A DNA stretch of 64,000 nucleotides from Hyphomicrobiales bacterium. Its GTDB lineage: Bacteria > Pseudomonadota > Alphaproteobacteria > Rhizobiales > Xanthobacteraceae. The notes beneath the pieces are model-generated. The model was not told the DNA's origin. It searched no databases and saw nothing but the letters and a program-made list of their open reading frames with translations. Both the position numbers and the translations under genes were made by a program. The DNA lies in contig JAFKKH010000015.1 in assembly GCA_017305665.1 (NCBI GenBank), forward strand, positions 1-64,000. Reading direction: 5' to 3'. This document shows positions 55,644 to 64,000 of the stretch, piece by piece. The number at the start of each line of letters is the position of its first letter. Within the stretch, counting starts at the first letter, position 1.

Positions 55644-56561
55644 CTACGCCGGCGGGTTCACCGCCGCATCATCGTGCCCGAGGCGCTGCTCACGAACGAA
55701 GATGTAGAGCCCGGCGGCGATGATGATCGCAGCACCCGCGATCGTCGCCCATGAGGGCACGTCGCCGAACACGACGTAGCCGAACGCAACCGCCCACACG
55801 ATCATCGAATACTGATAGGGTACGACGACCGAGGCGGGCGCGAGTTTCAGCGAGCGATTGACGCAGAGCAGCGCGCAGACCGAGACGAGGCCTGCGGCGG
55901 CGAACAGGCCGAGACTCGCCGGTGTCGGTGTCACCCAGCCGATCGGCGCCAGCACCGCGCCGAACGCGAATGTGCCGAGGAATTGCGACGATGCCAGCAC
56001 GATGTCGGGTGTCGCACGCAACGAACGCGTGATCAGCATCAGGATTGCGAACGAGGTGCTGCCGCCGAGCGCGATCAGCGCCGGCCAACTCACCGTCTGG
56101 GCCGAAGGTTGCAATGCGATCAATACGCCGCAGAAACCGACGAGAATGGCGCTCCAGCGCCGCCAGCCTACCTGCTCGCGCAGCACGATCGCCGATAGCG
56201 CGGTGACGAAGATCGGGCAGGCGAGATAGTAGGTGATGACGTCGGCGAGCGGCAGGTAGCCCGCCGCGAGGAAGAACGAGGCAACTTCGAGTGTCGAGAG
56301 AATGACGCGCAGGAACTGCAGCCACGGCCGTTCCAGCCGCAGGAAGTCATGGCGATGCTGCCAGATCAGCGGCGCCAGCAGCACGAACGAGGCGCAGGCG
56401 CGTAGCCACAACAGTTGTCCAAGCGAATAGGTGCCGACGATATATTTGCCGAGCGCATCACCGAACGAGAACATCCACACGCCGAGCAGCATCAGCGCGA
56501 CGCCGGGCAGCCGCGCGGAGCGCGTATCGGAGGACGGGGAGAGTTTGGCGAGGAGCGTCAT
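55644..56561 (-). CDS. DMT-superfamily (EamA) transporter
   Basis: A 305-residue membrane protein with ten spans in two EamA repeats. The first runs from ALMLLGVWMFSFGDALGKYI through IFVTALSAIVLREQVGWRRW, and the second ends MIVWAVAFGYVVFGDVPSWA, TIAGAAIIIAAGLYIF. The family exports metabolites, amino acids or drugs. Nothing in the context names the substrate. Start ATG 56561. Confidence 0.88.
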   Translation of the reverse strand: MTLLAKLSPSSDTRSARLPGVALMLLGVWMFSFGDALGKYIVGTYSLGQLLWLRACASFVLLAPLIWQHRHDFLRLERPWLQFLRVILSTLEVASFFLAAGYLPLADVITYYLACPIFVTALSAIVLREQVGWRRWSAILVGFCGVLIALQPSAQTVSWPALIALGGSTSFAILMLITRSLRATPDIVLASSQFLGTFAFGAVLAPIGWVTPTPASLGLFAAAGLVSVCALLCVNRSLKLAPASVVVPYQYSMIVWAVAFGYVVFGDVPSWATIAGAAIIIAAGLYIFVREQRLGHDDAAVNPPA

Positions 56562-56585
56562 GGGCGCAGCGCTGTTTTCGTGCCG

Positions 56586-56736
56586 TCAAGGCGCGGGGTT
56601 TGTTCCCGGCCATCCACGTTTTCTTACCCGTCCCGTTTTAACGACGTTCATGCCCGGGACAAGCCCGCGCATGGCGGCATTGTTGTCGCATCGCTTTCCG
56701 GATCGCCGCTTGCGCGGCGTCTGGAATGACGGGATA
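56586..56736. repeat. Two degenerate dispersed palindromic elements
   Basis: The gap before the MaoC gene holds TCCCGGCCATCCACGTTTT at about 56604 and CATGCCCGGGACAAGCCCGC at about 56649, then a second unit with GCCGC/GCGGC arms at 56705-56718 ending TGGAATGACGGGA. Both resemble the GC-rich intergenic repeats at 9502 and 60216. Confidence 0.5.
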
Positions 56737-56744
56737 TATCCCTC

Positions 56745-57239
56745 ATGACAGACTTTGACCCGACGCAGCACCGCATGGTGCCGGAGCAGCGCTGGTTTGA
56801 GGATTTTATCCTCGGCGAGCGCTTTGTGATCCCCAGCCGCACCATGACCGAAGCGGTGTTCGCGGCGTTTCAGACCGCGAGCGGCGATACCCATCCGATC
56901 CACTATGATGTCGAATACTGCCGCGCCCGCGGCATGCCGCATCTGCTGGCGCATGGTTTCCAGACGCTGGTGCACACCGCGCCCGGCGCAGGGCTGTTTC
57001 CTTATGTGGTCGAGGAGTCGCTGGTCGGCTTTCTCGAGCAGTCCAGCAAGTTCCTCAAGCCCGTCTACGCCGGGGATACCATCTATCCCGCGCTGGAGGT
57101 GACTGAACTCGTTCCCGGCCGTTCGACCGGCGTGGTGGCGCTGCGCTCCACCGTACACAATCAGCGCAGGGAGCTGGTGCTCGAAGGCCTCCAGAAATTC
57201 CTGATCCGGCGGCGCAATGCCGTTGCTGCGAAGACGTGA
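56745..57239 (+). CDS. MaoC-like hydratase (hotdog fold)
   Basis: A 164-residue single-hotdog protein. The (R)-hydratase site is visible as TASGDTHPIHYDVEYCRARG, with the Asp and His that activate water, and GDTIYPALEVTELVPGRSTG follows. Relatives hydrate enoyl-CoA or, as mesaconyl-CoA hydratases, act in acyl-CoA pathways. It pairs loosely with the CitE-like lyase at 2293 in known pathways, but they are far apart here, so this is only a remark. Start ATG 56745. Confidence 0.88.
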   Translation: MTDFDPTQHRMVPEQRWFEDFILGERFVIPSRTMTEAVFAAFQTASGDTHPIHYDVEYCRARGMPHLLAHGFQTLVHTAPGAGLFPYVVEESLVGFLEQSSKFLKPVYAGDTIYPALEVTELVPGRSTGVVALRSTVHNQRRELVLEGLQKFLIRRRNAVAAKT

Positions 57240-57352
57240 TCGGGATCGTGTTCGACTGACCGCCTTCCGGAGAATTGACAAGGTGCTGGCCATCGGGTGC
57301 CTTGGTACGTTCCGGTGATCGCATAGACGATCGCCGCCCCGGATTTGCCGCG

Positions 57353-59053
57353 ATGACATTGATTCTGGTTATAGCTCTTGCCGCCGCCGTGATCTGGTGG
57401 GCGGAACGCAGCACGCAGCACCTGGCGTTCGCAACGGCCGGACTATGCTTCGTTACGGCGGTCCTGCTGCTTATTGTTGACGACGCGACGAGAGCCATCC
57501 TGCTGGCATCGATGCTGACCGCCGCGGTCGTCGGCGCGTCGTTGGTCAAATATGCTCACAGCGGCCTGAAACTGATCGCGACCGATCTGCCGCTGCTCTT
57601 CGCGGGTACCGCTCCCTTCTTCATCGTGCAGTATCCGCTGGCGGTGCTGGCGGTCTTCGCGGGCGGCGTCGCGCTGGCAGGTGGTGCCGTCATTGCGCTG
57701 CTCTATGTGCAGGGCGCGCCGATTCATGTCGAATGGCAGGCCGCTATCTTCATTGTCGCTGCTGTGGGTCTGTTCGGAGCTTATCGTGTGAACGGCGGTG
57801 CGGCCGCGTTCCGGCCGATCGCTGCGGAGCGTCGCTGTTTTTTCTCGGCGTTCATTGCCTCGCTGCTCGATCTGCGATCCTGGCGGCATCTCGGTGGTCT
57901 CGCGCTCAGCGATATCGCAAATGAGCGACTACCATTGATGCCGGCGGTCGCGGCGCGCGCGCAGCACTATCCCGACATCATCGTCATCCAGCACGAGTCG
58001 GTGTTTGACCCGCGCCTATACGGACTTTCCATCGGGTCTGGCGTCGAAGCCTTTCTGTCACCGGAATATGGCTCTTATGGATCGCTCAACGTCGATATCT
58101 TCGGCGGCGGATCGTGGCAGTCGGAATTCAGTCTGCTGACCGGTTTGTCGAGCGCAAGTTTTGGCTCCAACGCGTATTATCTGTTCAAGCGCGGCGTCGG
58201 CCGCTTTCATCACAGCCTGCCCAACTGGCTCACGACGCTCGGCTACAAAACGTCGCTGGCGTCGAGCTGCCGCCGCAGCTTTCTCAATTACGATGCGTTT
58301 TACCGAGGGATCGGGATCGGCGACCGCATCTTTACCGATGATTTTCCCGCGCCGTTCGATGTCGACACGTTCGAGACGACGCATTCCGATGCGGTGTTTC
58401 TGCCGGCCGCTATCGGCGCTCATGCAAGGCGGATCGCTGAAGATCCTGCGCCGCGCTTTCTCTCCGTGCTGACCAATTTCAATCATGGTCCGCATACCCG
58501 GCGGCTGGTCGCGCCCGGACAATACGAGCCCGAACGCGCATTCGCATTGGCCAATCTTTCCGATCCCAGTTACGCCGAATATTACGCACGGCTGTCGGAG
58601 ACCGCGGCGACCTGGGCCCGACTCAAGGCCGAGCTTGCCGCGCGTTTCCCAGGCCGCCCCATGCTGATCGTTCACTACGGCGATCATCAGCCGGTGATGA
58701 CACGGCGGATCGAGGCGAAGCTCGCACGCCCGCCCGACGCGCGGCGCCAGTTCCGCACCTTCTATGCCATCGAGGCTCTGAACGGTGCCGCCGATCGACT
58801 GGCGGCGGGGCCTAGCCGTGCGCTCGACATCGCGTTTCTCGGAACCGTCGCCCTGCAAGCGGCGGGGCTGCCGCTGGATGAGGTCTTTGCGACCCGCGCC
58901 AGCCTGCTTGACCAGTGCGGCGAAGCGTATTTTGCCGCGCCGTCGGAGCGGAAGCGCCGCTTCCATCGCACCCTCGTCGCGCAGGGGCTGATCGATGTGG
59001 CAGGTGCCCAGGATCTCGGCGTCAATCCGGGGCTTAGTCTCTCGAAGCCCTGA
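57353..59053 (+). CDS. LtaS-like sulfatase-fold membrane transferase
   Basis: A 566-residue protein. Five or so membrane spans (residues 1 to about 160) are followed by a large periplasmic alkaline-phosphatase-fold domain of the lipoteichoic-acid-synthase family. The metal-site Glu is in IVIQHESVFDPRLYG, the nucleophile region is likely FGGGSWQSEFSLLTGLS, and the second metal motif is VHYGDHQPVM. In Gram-negative bacteria such enzymes add phosphoglycerol to periplasmic glucans or phosphoethanolamine to lipids. Which one applies is not decided. Start ATG 57353 has no strong ribosome site. Confidence 0.85.
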   Translation: MTLILVIALAAAVIWWAERSTQHLAFATAGLCFVTAVLLLIVDDATRAILLASMLTAAVVGASLVKYAHSGLKLIATDLPLLFAGTAPFFIVQYPLAVLAVFAGGVALAGGAVIALLYVQGAPIHVEWQAAIFIVAAVGLFGAYRVNGGAAAFRPIAAERRCFFSAFIASLLDLRSWRHLGGLALSDIANERLPLMPAVAARAQHYPDIIVIQHESVFDPRLYGLSIGSGVEAFLSPEYGSYGSLNVDIFGGGSWQSEFSLLTGLSSASFGSNAYYLFKRGVGRFHHSLPNWLTTLGYKTSLASSCRRSFLNYDAFYRGIGIGDRIFTDDFPAPFDVDTFETTHSDAVFLPAAIGAHARRIAEDPAPRFLSVLTNFNHGPHTRRLVAPGQYEPERAFALANLSDPSYAEYYARLSETAATWARLKAELAARFPGRPMLIVHYGDHQPVMTRRIEAKLARPPDARRQFRTFYAIEALNGAADRLAAGPSRALDIAFLGTVALQAAGLPLDEVFATRASLLDQCGEAYFAAPSERKRRFHRTLVAQGLIDVAGAQDLGVNPGLSLSKP

Positions 59054-59100
59054 AAACGGCCGCTTTGCGCGGCAGATTCGGGTTGACGGTTGCCGCCTGA

Positions 59101-60195
<1,095 letters not shown>

Positions 60196-60215
60196 TGGTT
60201 ACGTTCATATATCTT

Positions 60216-60312
60216 GTCATTCCGGAAGCCGCGTAGCGGCTTTCCGGAATCCATACTCACTGTGGTGGTTATGGATTCCGGGCTCGCTCGTTTCACTCGC
60301 CCCCGGAATGAC
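60216..60312. repeat. Composite palindromic intergenic element
   Basis: Outer arms GTCATTCCGG (60216-60225) and CCGGAATGAC (60303-60312) are perfect complements. Inside lie TTCCGGAA-GCCGC against GCGGC-TTTCCGGAA (60220-60249) and CCGGAATCCAT (60244-60254) against ATGGATTCCGG (60271-60281). The nested arms could fold as a branched structure. It sits between converging obgE and the monooxygenase gene. Confidence 0.75.
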
Positions 60313-60332
60313 GGTTTACTGAATTCGGACGC

Positions 60333-61829
60333 TCACGCCGCGCTGGATTGCGTCGCGTTGCTCGCGATCACCGACTTCGCGCCCTTGCGCGAAAACTCCA
60401 TCGCGTCGTCCTTTACCCGGCCGAACCGGAGCGTCAGGATGTCGAGCGCGTAGTTCTGGTACAGCCGCCACGGCCGCTTCGAACCTTGACGCGGAAACTT
60501 GTCGACCGAACGCTGCACGTAGCCCGACGAGAAATCGAGCCACGGCATTTCGGTAACGCCGGGATCGCGGCGCGGCACGCACTGGTCGTAGCCCTTGGCT
60601 TTCATTGTGTTGAGCAGACGGCAGACATACTCGCAGGTCAGGTCGCACTTCAGCGTCCACGACGCATTGGTGTAGCCGGTGGCGGACGCAAGATTCGGCA
60701 CGCCGGAATACATCAAGCCCTTGTAGCTCATGGTTTTTGCGAAATCGACGCGCGCGCCATCGACGAACACTTCAAGCCCGCCGAGCACCTGCAGATCGAG
60801 GCCAGTCGCGGTGACGATGATATCCGCCTTGAGCGTTTCGCCCGACGCGAGTTCGATCCCATCAGGCGTGAACGTCGTGATCGTGTCGGTGACGACGGAA
60901 GATTGTCCGCTCTTGATCGAGCGGAACAGATCACCGTTCGGCACAAGGCACAACCGCTGGTCCCATGGCTTGTAGCGCGGTGTGAAATGCGTGGCCAGAT
61001 CGTAGTCGGGCCCAAGCGCATGGCGCACGCCACCGAGGATCAGGTTCTTCACGCGCTCGGGCTGACGCTTGCAGAGACGATAGAAATACATGCCGCGCAG
61101 CACGTTCTTCCAGCGCGTGATGCCGTAGGCGAGCTTCGCCGGGAGTCTGGCGCGCAGCCAGTTGGCGATCGCATCTTCATCGGGCCGCGCTACCACATAG
61201 GTCGGCGAGCGCTGCAGCATGGTGACATGCGCGGCGGTCTTGGCCATTTCCGGCACCAGCGTCACGGCGGTCGCGCCGCTGCCGATCACGACGACTTTTT
61301 TTCTGGCATAATCGAGATCTTCGGGCCACTTCTGCGGATGCACGACGCGGCCTGCGAAGTTCGCGATGCCGGGAAAGTCGGGCGTGTGGCCCTTTTCGTA
61401 TTTGTAGTAGCCGCTACACATGAACAGGAAATTGCAGGTGTAGTGGACAGTCTCGCCGTTGTGATTGGCCTCCACGGTCCATAGAGCATCGCTCGACGAC
61501 CAACTCGCGCTGACGACGCGGTGATTGAAACGAATCTTCTTGTCGATGCCGTTGCTGCGCGCGGTGTCGCGCACGTAGTCAAGGATCGAAGTGCCGTCTG
61601 CGATCGCCTTCGGCGAGGTCCATGGCCGGAACGAATAGCCGAGCGTGTACATGTCGGAATCGGAACGGATGCCGGGATAGCGGAACAGGTCCCAGGTGCC
61701 GCCGATGGCGTCGCGTCCTTCGAGGATCGCGAAGGTGCGATCCGGGCATTTGGTCTGCAGGTGATAGCCAGCGCCGATGCCGGACAGGCCGGCGCCGACG
61801 ATGAGCACGTCGAAATGAGGGACCGGCAT
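60333..61829 (-). CDS. Flavin-containing / Baeyer-Villiger monooxygenase
   Basis: A 498-residue FAD/NADPH monooxygenase. The FAD motif VLIVGAGLSGIGAGYHLQ is at the N-terminus. The family fingerprint F-x-G-x3-H-x3-W-P is visible as FAGRVVHPQKWP, and the NADPH motif as VVVIGSGATAVTLVPEMA. It inserts one oxygen into ketones or heteroatoms of small substrates. I start at ATG 61829 (GGGAGATT site). It is divergent from a TetR gene with a strong operator candidate between them. Confidence 0.92.
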   Translation of the reverse strand: MPVPHFDVLIVGAGLSGIGAGYHLQTKCPDRTFAILEGRDAIGGTWDLFRYPGIRSDSDMYTLGYSFRPWTSPKAIADGTSILDYVRDTARSNGIDKKIRFNHRVVSASWSSSDALWTVEANHNGETVHYTCNFLFMCSGYYKYEKGHTPDFPGIANFAGRVVHPQKWPEDLDYARKKVVVIGSGATAVTLVPEMAKTAAHVTMLQRSPTYVVARPDEDAIANWLRARLPAKLAYGITRWKNVLRGMYFYRLCKRQPERVKNLILGGVRHALGPDYDLATHFTPRYKPWDQRLCLVPNGDLFRSIKSGQSSVVTDTITTFTPDGIELASGETLKADIIVTATGLDLQVLGGLEVFVDGARVDFAKTMSYKGLMYSGVPNLASATGYTNASWTLKCDLTCEYVCRLLNTMKAKGYDQCVPRRDPGVTEMPWLDFSSGYVQRSVDKFPRQGSKRPWRLYQNYALDILTLRFGRVKDDAMEFSRKGAKSVIASNATQSSAA

Positions 61830-61904
61830 TCGTAATCTCCCGAGCCACAATCGGTTAACGCTCCTCGCAATGACGAGCGTTTCCGCTTCAAGCGCTTGCC
61901 TGAT

Positions 61905-61954
61905 CTGACAATATCTATTGTCAGACATCTTGCATCTGACAATTTGCCGTGTCA
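61905..61954. promoter_or_regulatory. TetR-type operator pair
   Basis: CTGACAATA (61905-61913), TC, TATTGTCAG (61916-61924) is a perfect 9-bp inverted repeat. A weaker copy with the same core, TGACA (61937-61941) and TGTCA (61950-61954), follows. Both lie between the divergent monooxygenase and TetR genes, close to the TetR start. Confidence 0.7.
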
Positions 61955-61965
61955 ATATTTCGCCT

Positions 61966-62616
61966 ATGGCCGTTGCCGTCAAAAAATCGCGCCTTTACGG
62001 TGGACTGAGCGCCGAGGAACGTCGCACCGAGCGTCGCGCTCGTCTGATCGAGGCCGCGATAAAGGTCTATGGCGAGGTCGGCTACCGCAACGCGACGGTC
62101 AAGACCGTGTGTGCCGCCGCCGAACTGACCGAGCGCTATTTCTACGAATCCTTCGCTAACAGCGAGGTGCTGCTGATCGCGGCATACATTGACGTCACCG
62201 AACGGCTGCATGCCGAGATGATGGCGGCAGGTGACGCGGCGCGCGGCGCGGCGCGGACGGCCAGCGTTCTCACACTCTATTTCACACGGCTGCAGGAGAA
62301 CCCGCAGCCGGCGCGTGTGTTCCTGCTGGAGATGCACGGCATCGGAGCGGCCGTCGATGCGGTGCAGATGGATGCGATGAACCGTATGAGCAGTGTGCTG
62401 CTGCCGCGCGCGGCGGACGGCGCCGATGCCAAATTTGCCGCCAAAGCGCCGATGTCGCTGGCTGAAATCGGCGCCATGGGTGCGGTGATCAGCATTGCGC
62501 AGCGTTGGGTTGCCCAGGACTATCAGCAGCCGATCGGCGAGGTCATCGCCACCGCCGCGCAATTCTGCCGCGTGGCATTATCAGAGAGCGAGTCGAGCAG
62601 GAAAATTCGGGCCTGA
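61966..62616 (+). CDS. TetR-family transcriptional regulator
   Basis: A 216-residue repressor. The helix-turn-helix is LIEAAIKVYGEVGYRNATVK, TVCAAAELTERYFYESFANS. The C-terminal ligand domain is variable, as usual. It is divergent from the flavin monooxygenase and 15 bp upstream of the MDR dehydrogenase gene, so it probably controls both. Start ATG 61966; the operator pair ends 11 bp before it. Confidence 0.92.
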   Translation: MAVAVKKSRLYGGLSAEERRTERRARLIEAAIKVYGEVGYRNATVKTVCAAAELTERYFYESFANSEVLLIAAYIDVTERLHAEMMAAGDAARGAARTASVLTLYFTRLQENPQPARVFLLEMHGIGAAVDAVQMDAMNRMSSVLLPRAADGADAKFAAKAPMSLAEIGAMGAVISIAQRWVAQDYQQPIGEVIATAAQFCRVALSESESSRKIRA

Positions 62617-62631
62617 TCAGGGAGAGTCTCC

Positions 62632-63714
62632 ATGCGTGCCGCCATCTTCCGCAACGGCAATATCGTCGCCGATACGATTCCCGACCCGGTCCCCGCAGCC
62701 GGGCAGGTGCTGGTGAAGACGCTGGCCTGCGGTATCTGCGGCTCGGATTTGCACATTCGCAAACATGCCGGACGAATGGCCGACATCGTGAAGCATTTTC
62801 CAAGCCGCAAGCCGATGGATATCACGCGCGACGTGGTGCTCGGCCACGAATTCTGCTGCGAGGTGATCGACTACGGCCCTTCGACGCAGAAGCGCTTCAA
62901 GCCGGGTACACGGGTGTGCTCGATCCCGGTGCTGCTCGGCGCGAACGGCCCGCAAGGCATCGGCATCTCCAACGACGCCACCGGTGGTTATGCCGAGCGC
63001 ATGGTCTTGAGCGAGCCGCTCATGATCGAGGTGCCGAACGGGCTTGCATCCGACCACGCGGCGCTTACCGAACCGTTGGCGGTCGGCATCCATGCCGTCG
63101 CCAAGGCGAACATTCGCGGCGACGAGGTGCCGCTGGTGATCGGGTGCGGCCCGGTCGGTCTCGCTGTGATCGCGGCGCTGAAGATGAAAGGCCTGCATCC
63201 GATCGTGGCGTCGGACTATTCGCCGGCGCGCCGTGATCTCGCGGCGAAGATGGGCGCGGACATCGTGGTGGATCCTGCCAAGACGCAGCCGTTCACGGCA
63301 TGGGCGCAGCACGCCGAGATGACGCCGGAACAGAAGGCGGCGCGGCCGCCGTTCCAGGCGTTCCTGCCGCCGCTGAAGCCCGCGCTGATCTTCGAATGCG
63401 TCGGCGTTCCCGGCCTGCTGCAGCAGGTGTTCGAGGGCGCGCCACGCGATGCCCGCGTCGTGGTGGTCGGCGTCTGCATGGAGAACGACCGCTCCGAGCC
63501 GCTGCTCGGCATCCTGAAAGAGCTCTCGGTGCAATTCGTCTACGCCTACACGCCGGACGAATATGCCTATGCCCTGCGCCTGATCGCGGAAGGCGAGGTC
63601 GATGCGGCAGCCATGGTGACCGCGACCGTCGGCCTCGACGGCGTGGCGCAGGCCTTCACCGATTTGGCCAATCCCGAGCGTCATACCAAGATCATCATCG
63701 ATCCGTCGCGATAG
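62632..63714 (+). CDS. MDR-family alcohol dehydrogenase without structural zinc site
   Basis: A 360-residue medium-chain dehydrogenase. The catalytic-zinc side is intact (CGICGSDLH; LGHEFCCEVIDYG) and the NAD(P) site is VIGCGPVGLAVIAALKMKG. The four-Cys structural zinc loop that normally follows the catalytic domain is missing; this segment instead reads RVCSIPVLLGANGPQGIGIS. Such members exist among polyol- and xenobiotic-type dehydrogenases. It is likely co-transcribed with the TetR gene. An alcohol to ketone to ester route with the monooxygenase is a reasonable inference. Confidence 0.88.
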   Translation: MRAAIFRNGNIVADTIPDPVPAAGQVLVKTLACGICGSDLHIRKHAGRMADIVKHFPSRKPMDITRDVVLGHEFCCEVIDYGPSTQKRFKPGTRVCSIPVLLGANGPQGIGISNDATGGYAERMVLSEPLMIEVPNGLASDHAALTEPLAVGIHAVAKANIRGDEVPLVIGCGPVGLAVIAALKMKGLHPIVASDYSPARRDLAAKMGADIVVDPAKTQPFTAWAQHAEMTPEQKAARPPFQAFLPPLKPALIFECVGVPGLLQQVFEGAPRDARVVVVGVCMENDRSEPLLGILKELSVQFVYAYTPDEYAYALRLIAEGEVDAAAMVTATVGLDGVAQAFTDLANPERHTKIIIDPSR

Positions 63715-63837
63715 GGAGCGCGAGCCCTTCCAAGCTCGGCTATGCCGGTCGCCGGTGGAAGAGGGCGTTAAGGCCAACAGACACTATACATCACGCCATC
63801 TTGCACCCGCGAACGTCCTGCTGCACAACAGGCGCAA

Positions 63838-64000
63838 ATGGCCGTCACCCGCCCGCAACTCAAGAAATTCCGCCGCATCGTCGTCAAGGTCGGCTCGTCG
63901 CTGCTGATCGATTCGGCGGCCGGGGAGGTGCGCGCGGCGTGGCTGTCGGCGCTGGTCGACGATATCGCCAAGCTGCACCGCGATGGCCGTGACGTGCTGA
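63838..64000 (+). CDS. proB: Glutamate 5-kinase, N-terminal part
   Basis: The first 54 codons run off the window edge. The sequence [40 protein letters not shown] is the N-terminus of the amino-acid-kinase domain, with VVKVGSSLL as its nucleotide loop. ProB makes glutamyl-5-phosphate for proline. The position after obgE is conserved in relatives. The ribosome site (AGGCG) is weak. Confidence 0.92.
   Translation, partial: MAVTRPQLKKFRRIVVKVGSSLLIDSAAGEVRAAWLSALVDDIAKLHRDGRDVL

Overview
The window is high-GC DNA from an alphaproteobacterium, most likely of the Bradyrhizobium/Rhodopseudomonas/Afipia group (Nitrobacteraceae). The evidence is the gene content and order: ffh-rpsP-rimM-trmD-rplS next to leuC, the chain dapF-mtaB-ftsY-yciB-ccm-acnA, and rplU-rpmA ... 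obgE-proB. Small families known mainly from that group (DUF3551, DUF2794, exported His-rich peptides) and GC-rich palindromic intergenic repeats agree with this. It reads as ordinary chromosome. I see no insertion sequence, prophage, CRISPR array or replication origin.

Layout. 1-11 kb: a membrane protein cut by the window edge, asd, a beta-carbonic anhydrase, a CitE-like lyase, leuD, a zincin-like metallopeptidase, three small exported proteins, an AlkX/YcaQ-type DNA glycosylase, an Ala/Lys-rich protein, acetoacetyl-CoA ligase and leuC. 11-15 kb: the ribosomal/SRP cluster rplS-trmD-rimM-rpsP-ffh, read leftward. 15-19 kb: an exported metallo-beta-lactamase-fold hydrolase, a methyltransferase, and a two-gene unit (SIMPL and exported GyrI-like proteins). 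19-30 kb: dapF-mtaB, a pseudouridine synthase, ftsY-yciB, the cytochrome c maturation genes ccmABCDG, acnA and DUF1223. 30-38 kb: a probable small RNA gene on the minus strand, DUF2794, a GntR regulator, a MetY-type sulfhydrylase, a hydrolase, DUF3551, a GMC oxidoreductase, a thiolase and a lone branched-chain-type binding protein. 40-46 kb: a DeoR/GlpR-type repressor divergent from a five-gene Ugp-like operon that ends in an EEP-fold phosphodiesterase. 46-49 kb: a LysR regulator divergent from a Rieske oxygenase, a tautomerase and tRNA-Ser(CGA). 49-54 kb: a PAS-containing chemotaxis receptor, an unusual ROK-type kinase and rplU-rpmA. 54-64 kb: transporters, a MaoC hydratase, an LtaS-like transferase, obgE, a TetR-controlled flavin monooxygenase next to an MDR dehydrogenase, and the start of proB.

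How the genes work together. Housekeeping dominates: aspartate-family and leucine synthesis (asd, dapF, leuC, leuD, metY), translation and protein targeting (rplS, rpsP, rplU, rpmA, ffh, ftsY, obgE), haem delivery to c-type cytochromes, and the TCA cycle. The accessory parts are small uptake and catabolic modules, each with its own regulator and visible symmetric operator candidates.

The items most worth a second look are: (1) the ROK-type protein at 51147-52259, whose motifs occur in circularly permuted order; (2) the unannotated minus-strand RNA-like element at 30162-30298, with nested stems, a C-rich loop and its own terminator; (3) the Ugp-like operon with an EEP phosphodiesterase where UgpQ usually sits; and (4) several near-perfect palindromes upstream of regulator-linked genes.
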